Positions 1 through 12,356 of a stretch of 64,000 nucleotides of DNA are shown in pieces; position 1 is the stretch's first letter; each line of letters starts with the position of its first letter. The stretch comes from Monarcha castaneiventris obscurior. Lineage: Eukaryota > Chordata > Aves > Passeriformes > Monarchidae. Location of the stretch: assembly GCA_026261815.1 (NCBI GenBank), contig JAMPIT010000575.1, positions 41,641,501 to 41,705,500 on the forward strand, in the 5' to 3' direction. Under the pieces are notes generated by a model that worked only from the letters and a program-made list of their open reading frames with translations, ran no database searches and was not told the origin of the DNA. Both the position numbers and the translations under genes were made by a program.

Positions 1-1090
1 AAAAATGGCCCTCCTCTTCCATAAAAGCAGCATTAAATTTGATAAAGTTCATTGTTATGTATTCGGTATGAGTGAAGGATCATGACTACAGAAATGTATT
101 TTCAGGACCTGTTATCAACCATTACTCATGAGCTGAAAGAACGGTGATAGTTTCAGGTGGTTCTATCCAGTCAAGAAATATACTTCCTATGTGTAATAAT
201 ACTACGTATTTCACAATATTTTTTCTTTATATGTCACATTTACCATTACTTTTAAATTTATTTTCTTTATTAATTCCTCTCTAGCCATACTTTCTGGGGC
301 TTTGCTAATGGAAAAGATTCAATAATTGTGAATGAAATACAGGTATGGGAAATATGATGCATGGGAAAATATGTTTAGGAAGATAAGCATGAACAGAAAC
401 ATAGTAGAAGATGAATTTGGCACAGCTAAAGCAAAATTTGAGCAAAGCTAAATTCTAACCATTCTGTTCAAAATGTCCCGATTCACCCAAGATAAGCAGT
501 TGCTGACTCAGGGAAAAAGGCTTAAGTCCTTTTGTACTTAGAGCTTCACCCATATCTCAGAATTAGCCTCCTTGTTTTGGAGAAAGTACTTCACATTTGT
601 CAGGAACAACATTTATGCCAGAGATGTGCAGCCACAAGAAGCCCAGACGAGAGCCAAAACCAACCACTATATTATATGGAAGTGACAATTTTGTCTATAT
701 TCTGTTTACAGGAGAGTCTGGAAATTGACTCCTTCCTCAGAGCCTCTTTCGTCTACCATGATCATCAGGAAAAGAGTCAGACACTGTAGGAGATCAGTTT
801 GGCTGGACAGGGATTCCTGTTGGAGGTCAAATTCATAAAGGAATCTCAGATGGAAGCTTTGCCAGGAAATAGAAATGAGGACAGACTACCAAGAAAGAAC
901 TGTTTGCAGTGATTCTGCAAGTGATGAATACCAGGCTATACTGTGATCCTTTCACAACAACAAAGTTTGAGAGAAAATACCTATTAGGTATGGTTTTACT
1001 CTCTATTTTGTGTATAGTCAGGTTTGGGACCCAACTATGCATTCAGGAACCCAGACCACAAGATGTATGAAAAGAGGGAACTGGCTTTTT
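1..1090. other. Unassigned AT-rich unique sequence
   Basis: I see no gene, RNA or recognisable repeat here. The only open frame of note (532-789, plus strand, 85 codons) has no recognisable domain and no splice context, so it is probably chance. Bases 780-1090 could be a very decayed upstream part of the CR1 that follows, but I cannot align them with confidence. Confidence 0.5.
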
Positions 1091-1449
1091 TCAGCTGGAG
1101 AAGAGACTAGAAAGGGGATCTGACTGTTCCCTTCACTTATCTGAAGAGAATTATAGAAAAGATGGAACCAGATTCTGTCAGTGGTGCATGCTGAAAAGAC
1201 AAGAAGCAACAACTGCAAGTCATAATAAAGGAAACTCCCATTAGGCATAGGGGAATAACTTTACAGACTGAATGTGACAGAAACCACAGAGGCTGTGAAA
1301 TCTCCATCTCTGGAAAAGCTGCAAACTGGTCTGGAGAAGCCACCGAGCAGCTTAATCTGACTCTGAAGTTCATCATGTCTTGAACAGGAATTTGGATCAT
1401 GTAGTCTCCACAGATCCCTCCCAACTTAATATTTTCTCATTCTATGCCA
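1091..1449 (+). repeat. CR1 LINE fragment, 3' end
   Basis: This is a decayed 3'-untranslated end of a CR1 non-LTR retrotransposon in plus orientation. Recognisable blocks come in the CR1 order: 'ctggagaagagactag' at the start, then the 'gatggaaccagattctgtcagtggtg' region, 'gtgaaatctccatctctgga', and a tail reading 'cagatccctcccaactt' followed by 'cattctatgcc'. The layout with 'agactctg...cagtggtg' resembles the CR1 subfamilies whose tail reads 'ctccagaggtcccttccaacc'. Many substitutions and small gaps point to an old insertion. No coding capacity remains; short frames in it are chance. Confidence 0.85.
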
Positions 1450-2293
1450 TCCAGCCTTGGACCAAGATATTAATTTCTATCCATTTTTCATTCCTAAAAG
1501 TGTACAATTACTGTCTTCCGTTTAGTGTTGGTGTGGTCTAAAAAACTAATTCATCAGTCTCAAAAGGAGCAAGAACACAAGCCAGGTTGGGAGAGAATAA
1601 AAGGAATACTGCAGTGCAAGAAACCTCACACTTCTCCAATGGATAGAAACCTTATGTGTGAAGTTTAAACTGTGGATCATAAAACTGGGATGAATTTCTT
1701 TTAACTCAATGGATTTAACCTAGTGGATTTAACTTAATGGATTTCTGTTAACCCAATGGAGAGGGCATGACTGGTATAGACATGTTATCAAAGAAGCCCC
1801 ATGGCTCTAAGTGTTTGCTGGAGGAAAAATCAATAGTGGCACAAGGATCTGGGACCAAAGAGGCAAAAATGGTGCCATATTCAAAGTATAAATTATGGAT
1901 ACTCCTGTTGGGAAAAGAGCAGACAGGCAAAGTCTGTGCATGTATGAAGATTTTTAAACATCAGTGGGAATGGACAAACTGTGAAAAGAGCTAGCAGTAT
2001 CTATAATGGGCCAGGAAAAGAGTCACACTGACAATAGCCAGCCTGAAATGTGAGATGTGATACAGCCTTGCTAAGGAAGGAGATGGGAACAAGAACTGGA
2101 AAGAAATTTAAATAAGAATGTCATTTTTCATGGCAAAGGCTCAATTATCACTCTATGAGAAATGAAGTGCAGATCTGGTGAATATATCAATCCTCCACTA
2201 TCAACAGAATTGCAGGAAACATACTTGGAAGCATTTTTTACATCCCTTTCTTAAGTCTTTGATACAGGTTGTGTTTAAATTAAGTTATACATG
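1450..2293. other. Unassigned spacer between two CR1 fragments
   Basis: Nothing coding is supported. Around 1703-1763 there is a small degenerate direct repeat built on 'atggattt' and 'taac', noted separately. The rest is unique-looking, AT-rich DNA. Confidence 0.5.
1703..1763. repeat. Degenerate short tandem repeat (about 16-20 bp unit)
   Basis: The words 'caatggatttaacc', 'tagtggatttaac', 'ttaatggatttctgttaaccc' and 'aatggagag' follow one another, giving three to four imperfect copies of a unit containing 'tggattt' and 'taac'. This is direct sequence observation. It is too short and diverged to assign to a satellite family. Confidence 0.55.
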
Positions 2294-2655
2294 TATTCAT
2301 CTCTGGAGGCCCGAAACAGAAGTACATGGACTGCTTGGACCAATTCCAGAGAAGGGCCACAGAGAGGGATCGAGCACTTCTTGTATGAGGAACGGCTGAG
2401 AGATTTGGTGTTGTTCACCCTGGAGAGGACAGAGCTACAGGGAGACCTTATAGCACCTTCCTATATTTACAAGGAGCTACAAGAAACCTGGAGAGGGACT
2501 TCTAACAAGGGCATGTAGTGATGGGACAAGGGCTAATGGCTTTTAACTGAAAGAGAGTATATTTAGACTAGTTATTAGGAAGAAATTCTTTACTTGAGGG
2601 TGGTGAGACACTGGCACAAGCTGCCCAGGGAAGCTGTGTATGCCCCATTCCCATC
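2294..2655 (+). repeat. CR1 LINE fragment, end of pol into 3' UTR
   Basis: Plus-strand CR1. The start corresponds to the 'agctctggag...acatggactgcttgga' segment near the end of the CR1 pol gene. It continues through 'gaggaacggctgagag', 'ttgttcaccctggagagg', 'gggagacctta', 'acaagggcatgtagtga' and 'gggtggtgagacactggcac' to 'tgtatgcccc'. The copy stops abruptly near 2655, so the terminal part with the tail octamers is missing, presumably by deletion. It is in the same orientation as the fragment at 1091-1449 but contains the same 3' region again, so the two are separate insertions. Confidence 0.9.
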
Positions 2656-3578
2656 TGAATTTTCAAATTCTGATTCTCAGGTCATAACCAGCTGCAAAGC
2701 AGCTGGCAGGAGAGAGCCACCTGTGGAAATACTAATGGTGATGCTTTGTTTATTAGACGTTGAAATGCCTTTTCCATCCTGAGAAAGTTTGTTTTTACAT
2801 TTGAAACATATGGAAGTTTATGTCCTCTCATAATTTTTACACAGTACTAGTGTAATTCAGAGATTTTTTTTTTTAATTTATGCTTTTATTTAAATAACAA
2901 AAATCTTATAAAAGTTTTGATATTGGTAAATTTTTGTGGCTGTTCCCAAGGTTATGTGGATGCCACAGAAACGCTATTGTGCTCTAGAACTTCTGCATCT
3001 GTCACTTTTCTATGTGGGTTTTTCTGTGAATATTCTCATGATGCTTGAAAAAAGTGTCAAGGGAGAGACGTTTTTTGTGCAGATGCTTTTTAATCTTGGG
3101 CCTTGCACTCCCCCATTCACAATGCATGGATGTAAAAGGGTAAATTCTTCACAAACATAAAGCTGTCACAAAATGTTCCTTGTTTTGGGATATGGAAAGT
3201 AGCCACAGGCTACCTTTGTTTTATCAGTGTTTCCTCCTTTTTCAAAGTTGAATTTCAAAAGAAGGCCTGAAACAGTGAAATCGCTTCTTTGGTTTGTTTC
3301 CTAGCTTCCTCTGTCTGAATAAACATGTCAATCAGTCTCAGATCCTCTATCTTTCATAGGCCTGGGAAAATAACAAGTAAAAGAAGTTTCTCTCCTCTCT
3401 CATCAACTTCCTCTGTTTTCTTGAGTCCTAGTCCACAGGGTCTGTTTGGAAAGAAATTAAGAGTCTTGACATCAGCGTTTTAAAGATCTGAACCTTTTAA
3501 AACTAACTGTTCCCTAGGCTTCATGCAGAAAACATTTTATCTTAGCAGAAAACTGAGATCGGTTCTTGGCATCATAAT
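2656..3578. other. Unassigned AT-rich sequence
   Basis: No gene or identifiable repeat. It contains T-rich stretches near 2865-2890 and ordinary unique DNA. The open frame at 2936-3160 (plus strand, 74 codons) has no domain I recognise. Confidence 0.5.
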
Positions 3579-3752
3579 GATAGAATCACGGAATGCTTTG
3601 GATTGGAAGGAACCTTACAGATCATCCACCTTCTCTGCCATGAGCAGGGGCACCTTCCACTACACCAGGCTGATCAAAAACAGGGATGGGGAGCCACAAC
3701 TTCTCTGGGCAACCTGTGCTAGTGTCTCACCACTGTCACAGTGAAGAAATAA
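3579..3752 (-). repeat. CR1 LINE 3' end, minus strand
   Basis: The complement of the CR1 tail begins at the left edge ('atagaatcacggaatg') and is followed by 'ttggattggaaggaacctta' and 'cagatcatcca'. The right part, 'cacaacttctctgggcaacc' and 'cagtgaagaaat', matches the 3' UTR segment about 150 bases upstream of the tail in the sense direction. This is a typical 5'-truncated short CR1. Moderate divergence is visible in the tail. Confidence 0.93.
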
Positions 3753-5819
3753 TAGTTTGTTTTATTAAGTGATACTTAAAGTAACTCCAGCAGTGTCAGC
3801 TTTGTTTTCTCATGAGCCCAAAAGAGAGCTTAAAAAAAAAAGGGAAAATAAGAGGTGAATCAAATAGGTAGACATTTGTGGTCTGGTTTGCTGGGTGATT
3901 GATTTCTCTACACATTTTCCAGGTTCAAATGGAGTATTCTGGTCAATGTCATTCTTTCATGTAGCAGCACACTTTTTCATGAATTATGTATTTGCACAAA
4001 GTACCTATGAGTCATGAATGGTGCGCTTAGTAGTCAGGTGATTCATTTTCCTATAAACTTGATAATATGTAAATGCAACAAAGACTGTAAAATTTCATCA
4101 TCAATCTGTTTGGCTGTAGTTTATGGCTCCTCTACTACTCATGTGTATTTTCTCTTTGCTGTTTCTTTGCTCATCTTCTTGCATGCAGGTTTTATTATAT
4201 CAAGTTCCCTTTCCGGGTCCTTATGCAGCACTATTAAGCTTTCAGTCCAGAACTGCTTGCACAGGCAAAACTTGACTTCACATAGAGATTTCCTTCAGTG
4301 AGACACACCCCTAGTACTTCATTTTCCCCTTCAAGAAGTTAGGGGGGGAATGGAAGAGTTTAATTTCTTTTAAGAGAAGTGACTCTAAGACAATATGATT
4401 GACACCTGCTTACAGAACACACTTAACCCCGTAACAGAATATTTTTACACCAAAAGATATCTGTGTGCATTAACAAATACTAGCTGACTTGTTCACCTTC
4501 CAGATCTGTGTGTTGACTTTGTACTTCTGTTAATTTTGTTTCCACTGTAAATGTAAAATATAGGTCACGTTGTAGAAGCTATAATTATCATTTGATGTTG
4601 AGACTACAGGCCTTTTTCCTTTTCTTTAATGTCTTTAAGCTTTCACTAATTTCAGGTTAGTATGTGCCTTGTTTGCTTCTGTCTGTAAAACTCACTTCAT
4701 GTCAAATGATACATACATTACAAACTGAAAGAAACAGCTTACAATCTAAAAGAAGAAAATTTGAAGCCAGCATGGGATAACAGCAGGTTAGACAAAGAGG
4801 ATATTTTTTCATTTTGATGCCTGTAACCTGAGGAACTGCAAGGAAGTTACAAATCCACATTTCCAAGTCCACACTTGCATATTCCATAAGTTTAATACTG
4901 ATAGTGGACTGGAAATAGCAGGTGTCCCAGGGTTATGTCTAAAAAATCTTTAGCAGAGGGATATAAGACAAATAGCATAAAGGATGGGGTCTTGTTCTAA
5001 CATCTGAAGTGTGGAAATCCATGTGTCCCACAATGTTTTGATAACTCAGTGGCCTCCATAAGTGGGTGATTCTAGGCTTTAGAAACCCCTTATAGAAATG
5101 GATTTCATAAATACATATTTTATGACAAACAAATCTAATCTTTTTTCCAGCTTTGTATTTCCCTCTCTGTAATACAAGCTGCATTGTTCTATAAGACAAG
5201 GGCAAAGAAGGAACTGAAGCTCCTTTGGTATTCTGTGTCTGGTATTCCATGCAGAAATAAACAGTTTTGGTAAAAAGATGCAGGAGTTGCTAACTTTAAA
5301 GTGAAAGATTCACCCAAAGTGACTTCCCCTTTTACTAAAGTATATCCAAAACAAATTTTGTTTTGATGTGTTATGTTTACATATTTTTCTTTTCAACTTA
5401 CTTAGCCTGCTGATAGATATGAATCAAACTATTAAACTAAATTTCCTGTTGATTCAGTGGGCACAGGTGGTGTTGTACAGATCATCCTGCCAGAGGAGGT
5501 GTGTACCCTGAAGCTTTTGTGTTGCAGGTGGACAGCAACACTTTCCTTCCCAGTGAAGAAGCACAGCATTGTGCTTGCTCAAAGAACAAACAAATTTTCC
5601 TTTGCACATTCTATTCTTCTTTGTACTTGAATTAAAAATCAATTGAAGTTGCATGACTGGCAACTTCAAGGCAAGAGCATCTTGCTGGCTATAAAACAGC
5701 ATGCAGAGCACTGTTGGAAATCCCTCCACCCCACTGTGAGTCTTTCTGAGAGGCTCCTCTACTGGTTCCCTACAATGACTGCCAATTATTTTTCCAGTAA
5801 AGGCTAGTTTTAGTGTTAC
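3753..5819. other. Unassigned unique sequence
   Basis: I see no gene or recognised repeat. The largest frames (4014-4301 plus, 95 codons; 4939-5250 minus, 103 codons) are hydrophobic or mixed peptides without a known domain and look like chance frames. The short A- or G-runs near 3830 and 4340 are not remarkable. Confidence 0.5.
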
Positions 5820-6180
5820 CTTCTGTAAAGGGAAGCCACAAGACTCCTTTCAATGAGCCATTGATCGGGTTTTATGCACCTTTTCATTTCTGCCACTGTC
5901 AATAGGAGCTGACTCCAGTAATGGCCTAACTTGCTGTCATTTAGACATTACTGGCTGTGTCCCAGTCACTCTTTATGGTTACTGAGGTGTCGTTCAGCTC
6001 CAAGGGAACCAAAGGCTCATCTATCACTTTAATATTGCTCTGCTATTATAATTGCACAGATGACTCATCGTGGACCATAACAAAGTCTTCCAAGACAGTT
6101 AATGGGAACAATAAGGACTAAAAGACATTGTCTGCTGCTCACTCAGTGGAAAAGTTTCACTTTGTTGTTATGCGGGGTAG
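5820..6180. promoter_or_regulatory. Candidate conserved non-coding element
   Basis: No repeat family is recognisable and there is no usable open frame. The stretch has a balanced, low-complexity-free composition with clustered homeodomain-type cores, for example 'ctattataattgc' near 6045 and 'tttaatattgc' near 6030. It also carries AP-1-like words such as 'atgactcatc' near 6060. Sequences of this texture in bird gene deserts are often conserved enhancers. That is inference only, because no alignment could be run. Confidence 0.25.
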
Positions 6181-9100
6181 GACACTGGGTTCTGGCTGCC
6201 CCCTATTTTAGATGTGAAAGCCTCGGTATTCAACCAGGATAGAGCAATGCACTGGGATTGGGATGGATCTCAGTTCTTGAGATCCAGAACTGGCTTCCAA
6301 CAAGACTTTGCCCATGACACACTTACACTTGCTAAATCTTTTCCTTTGAAGCTACTTCCTAGGCTTTCTAACCATTATACATTTGCATACAGGCATCCAT
6401 CTTGAGTCCTACCTGCTCCCACCTATATTTAGAAAACTGTGGGGGCCATTAAACCATTTAAACACACTGTGTAATTGGCTACTACAGGAATAATTTTTTG
6501 GGTACTGGACCCTATAGGAAGAGTCACCTATTTATTAGTCCGAAAAAACAGGGAAATTCAGATACATTCCTGTATGAAGAATTTCCTATTGCTTAGTATG
6601 TGTTTTCTGCTGACTACCTGAGTATTGAAGATTACTTTTCTGAGGTATTCTGTTCATAAAAACAGTGACCTTTGGGTTTCCCATTGGTGCCAATCATATA
6701 AAGTATTTGTACTATAATATCCAACTTAAAGATAAGTAAAACCATCCTGAGGCTTGCTCTGAATTCTACTTTTTTTCCCAAATCAAGTGAGCCAATAAGG
6801 CCACAAGAAAATATGGTACGTAGAACTGTGGCTGAATCTTTGTCGCTTCTGAAATCCTAAACAAATATAGCAGCTAGTCTAATGAAGAGCTTATCCTTGA
6901 CACAGTCTACCACTTTTTGTTCCATTGATGTGATGACTTTTACTTCAGGCTGATGGTCAGGAAGCCTGAAGAGATGATACTGTGATAGATGGTTGTCTTT
7001 CTCTTCAGTGGGTCCTTCAGGGTGGCTGAACAAAGGCTTGTCACAATGAAAATGAAACTTTTCAAGAGTTGTAAGTAGAAAATTTGAGGATAAAATTAAA
7101 CCTGAACCTGAAAAAAATACCGCTTAAGTAACTGGAGCTGCACCAGCTTAATTTTTCTTCATACTGCATGTCGAAAAGTGCCCAAAGAGTTAATGTACCT
7201 TTTTCAAAGCAACTATTATAGGCAAAGTTTTAACAAATTTTCCTTATTCAGTCTCCTAAAATATTCACCTAAAACTCACTCTTCCAGCTAGTTCTAGCTC
7301 CCTGCCTTGCAATTTGTTCAGTACATTTTTTTCCTGCTAATTTTGTATTGTCCCTCTTTGCTGAAATATGAGAGAGACCCATCAGCAGAAATAATTATTG
7401 CAGCTTTTCCCTCCAACTTCACAACATAATTGTTATTCTTTTGTTTTGTTTGGGTGCTATGGAAACTCTTAATTGACTTTTAATTAATAGCCAAGCCAGA
7501 TACAGCTGAACACTGTTCAACTGGCATATATACCTTTAGGATTTAAAAAGCACCACTAACCCACTTCAAACTGTGCTTGAGCATGCTAAAGATTATGTAG
7601 AGTTATTCAGAGAAAGGAAAGCTAAGAAGGGCAAAAGTTGCAGCCATATGCTTCCTGGGAAGTTATCAAACAGAAACAAAGTCTATTAAAAAAAGCCAAG
7701 GTTATTCCTTTGCCCAGGCTAATCTGTTGTGCTCTGACAGATCAAAACTTGAAAGTACAAACACTATTTTGGAATAGAGAACTGCCGTAAGCCATGAATT
7801 TGCAAAAGTGGAGCTGGCAAAGAGGGGAAGGTGAGCAGGCTAGGCTAAGCTTTATATGCATGTTTTTAGACTACCTCCCTCACCTTCAGTTTCTTCTTTA
7901 AAACTGTATCTGTAGCTGTGGAATTTTTACATAAAGGACATTGCTTCAAAGCTTTGCAAAATTTACATTCCTCTCCCTCTGATCTTTCTGTTGGCTGCTT
8001 ACAAAGAAATCCATAATAAATTATCACTGGACCAACCAGGAAAAGGCAAGGATCCCAATGCTAAATTTTGACATCTACAGTATCTCCTATATTTCATCCT
8101 GATATTCAGCAATCTCAAATAATTTCAAGCATTTTCATATAGACCACCTACAAAAGTGTACCCACAAAGCAATTATGGAAATACTTATGCATTCAGAAGC
8201 TGTCAACTTCTGTTTGGGGTACTGGATCCAGACTTTTAGAAAAATTAACTGCATAAGCCTGTTCCCTCCTGCCTTTTTATTTCAGAAGCTATCAAACATA
8301 GGTAAAAGGGTAAAGCGAGGGCTCTCAGGTTTTGGACATGTGACAAGCACTCAACCTGTTATGTGATGCGCTTGAGTAGAGGTACATGACCAGTTTGATA
8401 GAAAGAGCTTAGTCAGCTTGATTTACAGAGCTTCTTATGGGTAATGGCAATGAAAATGTTGTGCACCAGGAGCACAAAGTTTTACAACCCTATGTTATTT
8501 TTTTTAAAGAGGCAAAATTCAGTACTTCTGAATAGTACTTGTCACAGGCAAATGTCCTCTCTTTGTACAGTTACTCAGCCAGAGAAAACTGAACTTGCAA
8601 GAGAAATTTATGAGAGCTCTACTCCCATCTAAAGAATCTCAGTGGATGACTATAAACTCATTGCACTCGGGAACCTCTCCCTCTAAGTTGTGCATGGCCT
8701 TGTGGTGGCTCAGCAGCACGATGCAGGACCAAGAACTCCAGTTCACACACTTCCTGTGTCCCCTTTTCTGCAACTATATAGCTTCCCTATCACCTTTAAC
8801 TCTAGTCCAGTATCTCAAACATGTTTTGGTTCATAGAACTCTTAGGAACTTAAAAGAGTCTGGGCAGTATTTGTGGAGTCCAGTGTAGCATACAAAAAAT
8901 CAGAGGGTTTGGTCATGCCTTGGAAAGTCATTCTGATGACTATTGAAATTTCTTTTTGAACCTTCATGGAAAGGGAAATGAGATGTATTAACTTTTATGA
9001 AATGATCAGAGTTTCTTTGATGGTAACACTGCAGAAGTGTTTGTTGTCATCAAAGAATTGGAATAGCCAGTTGATACCTTGTAATTTCTATACTATTTTA

Positions 9101-10226
9101 AATGCTTTCATTACGTTGGTTAATCTACCAGTGAATGATTATTAATATAACTTGATGTCATCTTTTGGGGTGTGAATTTTGATTTCATGACAGGCTAAGT
9201 TCCCTGGAATTACTCTCAATTTAAACTGGTGAAAAAGGAAACCAGAATGAGTCAAAAGTTTTTATGAATCAAAGAGATTTTCTTTGATTTTGATGGGACA
9301 TGCTTATATATTCATAGCAGAATCGGTTGTGCAGCAATCATCCAGAATTTTGCAGCTCTCACACTACCTGAATACAGAAAATGAGAAAGAAGTTTCTGAA
9401 ACTCAAATAGGTCTCATTACTAAGTGATGCATGAACAGTATCATGTGCACAGCCTGCAGCACCTAGGAGATATGAAAAATTAAGAATGGCATAAAATTAA
9501 CACAGAGCTTGCTGTTCCTGTATCTCTTAGGATGTAATTTAATGATTAATTCTCCTGCGAATAGACTGTGTCAACTGATCAATGCAAATGAAAGCTGTTG
9601 AGTGGCTAATACCTGCAGTGATGGTTTGAAAAGTGGATGGAGCTAGAAAGTCTTAAGCACCAGAAGTAAAACTTGTATTACATTAAGAGACACTCTTTTT
9701 GCTTCGCTCAAAAGAAGTCTAGTGTGCCTGTGGAAAACCAGAAACACACTCACTGCAAACAGGTATCCTGTGTAAGCCAGGTTAAGTCAATAGGGTGTGA
9801 TGGAACACCAAATTATGTTGAGTATACCCTTATGTCTTCTGTAAAGTGCCTTATCCGTTTTTTCCTGTGAAAATATAATGTTCTGTACCTGTCCCAGTAT
9901 ATCTTCTCTCTACCTTGCTTCCGAGAGCCTGGAATTGTCAATTTGAACTTAAAGCAGGTTATCATAAGGATTTTGGTATCTAAATATCTTTCACTGTGGT
10001 ATGTTGAGAGACACACAGCAAGTAACTCAAGTTATCTGTCTAAAAATATCTGCATGTTGTTTTGTGTTTGTACTGCACAGTGCTGTTTAAAGAATTTCTT
10101 CTTCAGTAAGCTTTCATATACAATGTCATCATGATGCATATTGACTTGAAATCCTAAAAAATTAAGCACAGTGGTGGCCCTCATTTAATAAAAAAACCCC
10201 AAACAATCAAAGCCCAGCAAAATAAG
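6181..10226. other. Unassigned unique AT-rich sequence
   Basis: About 4 kb with no gene, RNA or recognisable transposon. Frames at 8175-8366, 8444-8632 and 8595-8888 (plus strand) are 62-97 codons, overlap in different phases and show no domain, so none is called. No microsatellite of note. Confidence 0.5.
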
Positions 10227-10463
10227 GGGAGGTTCAAATATGACATTAGGAAACATTTCTTTACTGAGAGGGTGGACACACACTGGAACAGGCTTCCTGG
10301 AGAGGTGATAGATCCCCAAGCCTGTCAGCCATCAAGAAGCATTTGAACGATGGCAATAATAATGTGTTTTTATTTTTGGTCAGCCCTGAAGAGGTCTGGC
10401 TGTTGCATCAGATGACTGTTGTAGGTCTCTTGCAACTGGAACTATTCTATTCCATTCTATTTT
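10227..10463 (+). repeat. CR1 LINE 3' end with pentamer tail
   Basis: Plus-strand CR1 3' UTR. It begins at a segment equivalent to 'gacattaggaaacatttctt' followed by 'actgagagggtgg' and 'cactggaacaggcttcctgg', and runs to 'gatgactgttgtaggtctc' and 'ttgcaactgga'. It ends in imperfect 'attct' repeats (about 10443-10463). This pentamer tail differs from the octamer-type tails of the copies at 3579 and 57252, so it belongs to another CR1 subfamily. The insertion is 5'-truncated. Confidence 0.92.
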
Positions 10464-12303
10464 ATAAATGTCATGCAAGGTCAGATTCTGAAATTTTGCC
10501 CCCAACTGTTGATCTTAAGTTGATCTGAGAGCTTTTGGTGAATCTTCATTAGGAAATTTTCTTGATTGATATTGCATTATTGGTCACTGTTGTTCTTATC
10601 CTTTATTAGTTTGTCTCAGTTGATGTTACTCTGCATCTCCAGCTGCCTATGTCTCATTCCACTGTTTTCTATTTTTCTTCTGTGATCTTTATAGTTTCAA
10701 ATTTCACTGATCCACATTTCACAATTTTCCATTTATTTCCCTATATTTTTTTTATGGACTATTACTAGCATAAGTTTTTAAATGACTCTATGGATAAAAA
10801 TATTTCTTGGATGAAGATTGGCAGTAAACCATACTCATTCAAAAAGTCTTATCAGATATTATTGACTTATAACATCCTCTTTTTTTCTGAAAAAGTCTTG
10901 CTTGCTTTTAAACCTTTAATATAAAACTGCATTCCTTATTTTTTTATGCTTAAGAGAGTGAGGGTAAATTTAAAATGAGCTCTAAAGATGAAATAGAATT
11001 TAGAGCAGAAAACGTACAAAACCTTTTGACTGAGAGCATGTACTCACAAGAGCAAAGAGTAGAGGACAATATGGTGTGGTATAGTGTGGTGTGATATATA
11101 AATATCTCATGAAAAAATTTGTTCTGCTGAGAAGTGGCATCCTGTTGATTTTAGCTTTGTCATAAATACTGAGATTTCTCCTAAACTGGGCAACCTGTTG
11201 AGAAAGCAGAAAGGATTGCCTGATGCAGGTTTCCTTCTTGCTATAAGAACATCCATCATAAGCAACCATCATAAGCATTTAGATGTTATTTATGATGGAA
11301 TTCTCAGAGCAAATCAAAATATACTACCTTGAGCTCTGTGACCTCATCAGCTGGAAGCTGAAAGGTTGTTTTACTTTTGTATTTGGCTATACATATAAAC
11401 AGAGATAAAACTCCCGACCTCATGGGGTGGATGGCACCACAGCAGCACTATATGGTCCTTTGTGAACTTGGTTATTTTTTTCAACAGATGAAGACCAGAA
11501 AGGGATTTTAAACACATCTAAGTTTTTTTCAAAGCTACCTTAGCAATATAATCTGTTGGAATAACCTCTGGCACATGTGATTATTGCTATTGGATGGGTC
11601 ACTGAAGCACTTAACACAAATCTGTATCAAAAAAATCAACCCAATACTGCCTAACAGCTGCAAAGCAAATGGTGAGGCTAGTTTTGGCAAAAATTACAGG
11701 ACAGGAAATCATAAAGAGCTGGTCTGATGCTCACAGCTGTTGTATTGCTTCTGAAACTCTTTCCAAGAATTATTGTATTAGGAAGAACAGCAAACTTTAC
11801 ATCACTTTTTCTTCCTGCTCCAATCAAATTCCTAGTTTTAATTATATAAAAGTTGTTTCAGTTTAATAGTTACTTAAATAAGAAGCATAGATTGTGTTAG
11901 GTATTGCAGACTCCATCAACAACAAGATGGCTCTTGTGAAAGTTTATCATTGAGCCAAAACCTGGTTACTTTGTATGAAAACCTGATAGTTTTGTGTCAA
12001 GGCTGATGAATCGTATGCATAGCCTGACAAGAACCATATATGCACAGGTGGAGGAAGTTTCTGGAAAAGCTCTGGTTGTAGGGAACTAGCCAAGACCACA
12101 GATCAAATATTGTGAAGACATATGTCAGTTCTTAAATATACATGCAGGCTGTTTTGGTGTTGATGTGACTGCCAAAAAGTGCATGAATTTGAGGAGTCTG
12201 TTGCCATTTTAAACAAGCTAGGACAAACGGGGTTCAGCATCTTTGTGACAGCCTGGAACGATGCCTAGGGATTTGATCCAGGCAGCAGTCTCCCAACTAC
12301 ACG
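10464..12303. other. Unassigned unique sequence
   Basis: AT-rich, with no gene or repeat recognised. Frames at 11000-11278 (minus) and 11669-11866 (plus) are short and featureless. Confidence 0.5.
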
Positions 12304-12356
12304 ACTTCTCTATTAACTACATTAACTTCTCTATCAACTACATTAACTTCTCTATC
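12304..12356. repeat. 21-bp tandem repeat, about 2.5 copies
   Basis: The unit 'acttctctattaactacatt' plus a closing 'a' is followed directly by a second copy with one change (t to c) and then by half of a third copy. Period is 21 bp. High identity between copies suggests a recent local duplication. Confidence 0.85.
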
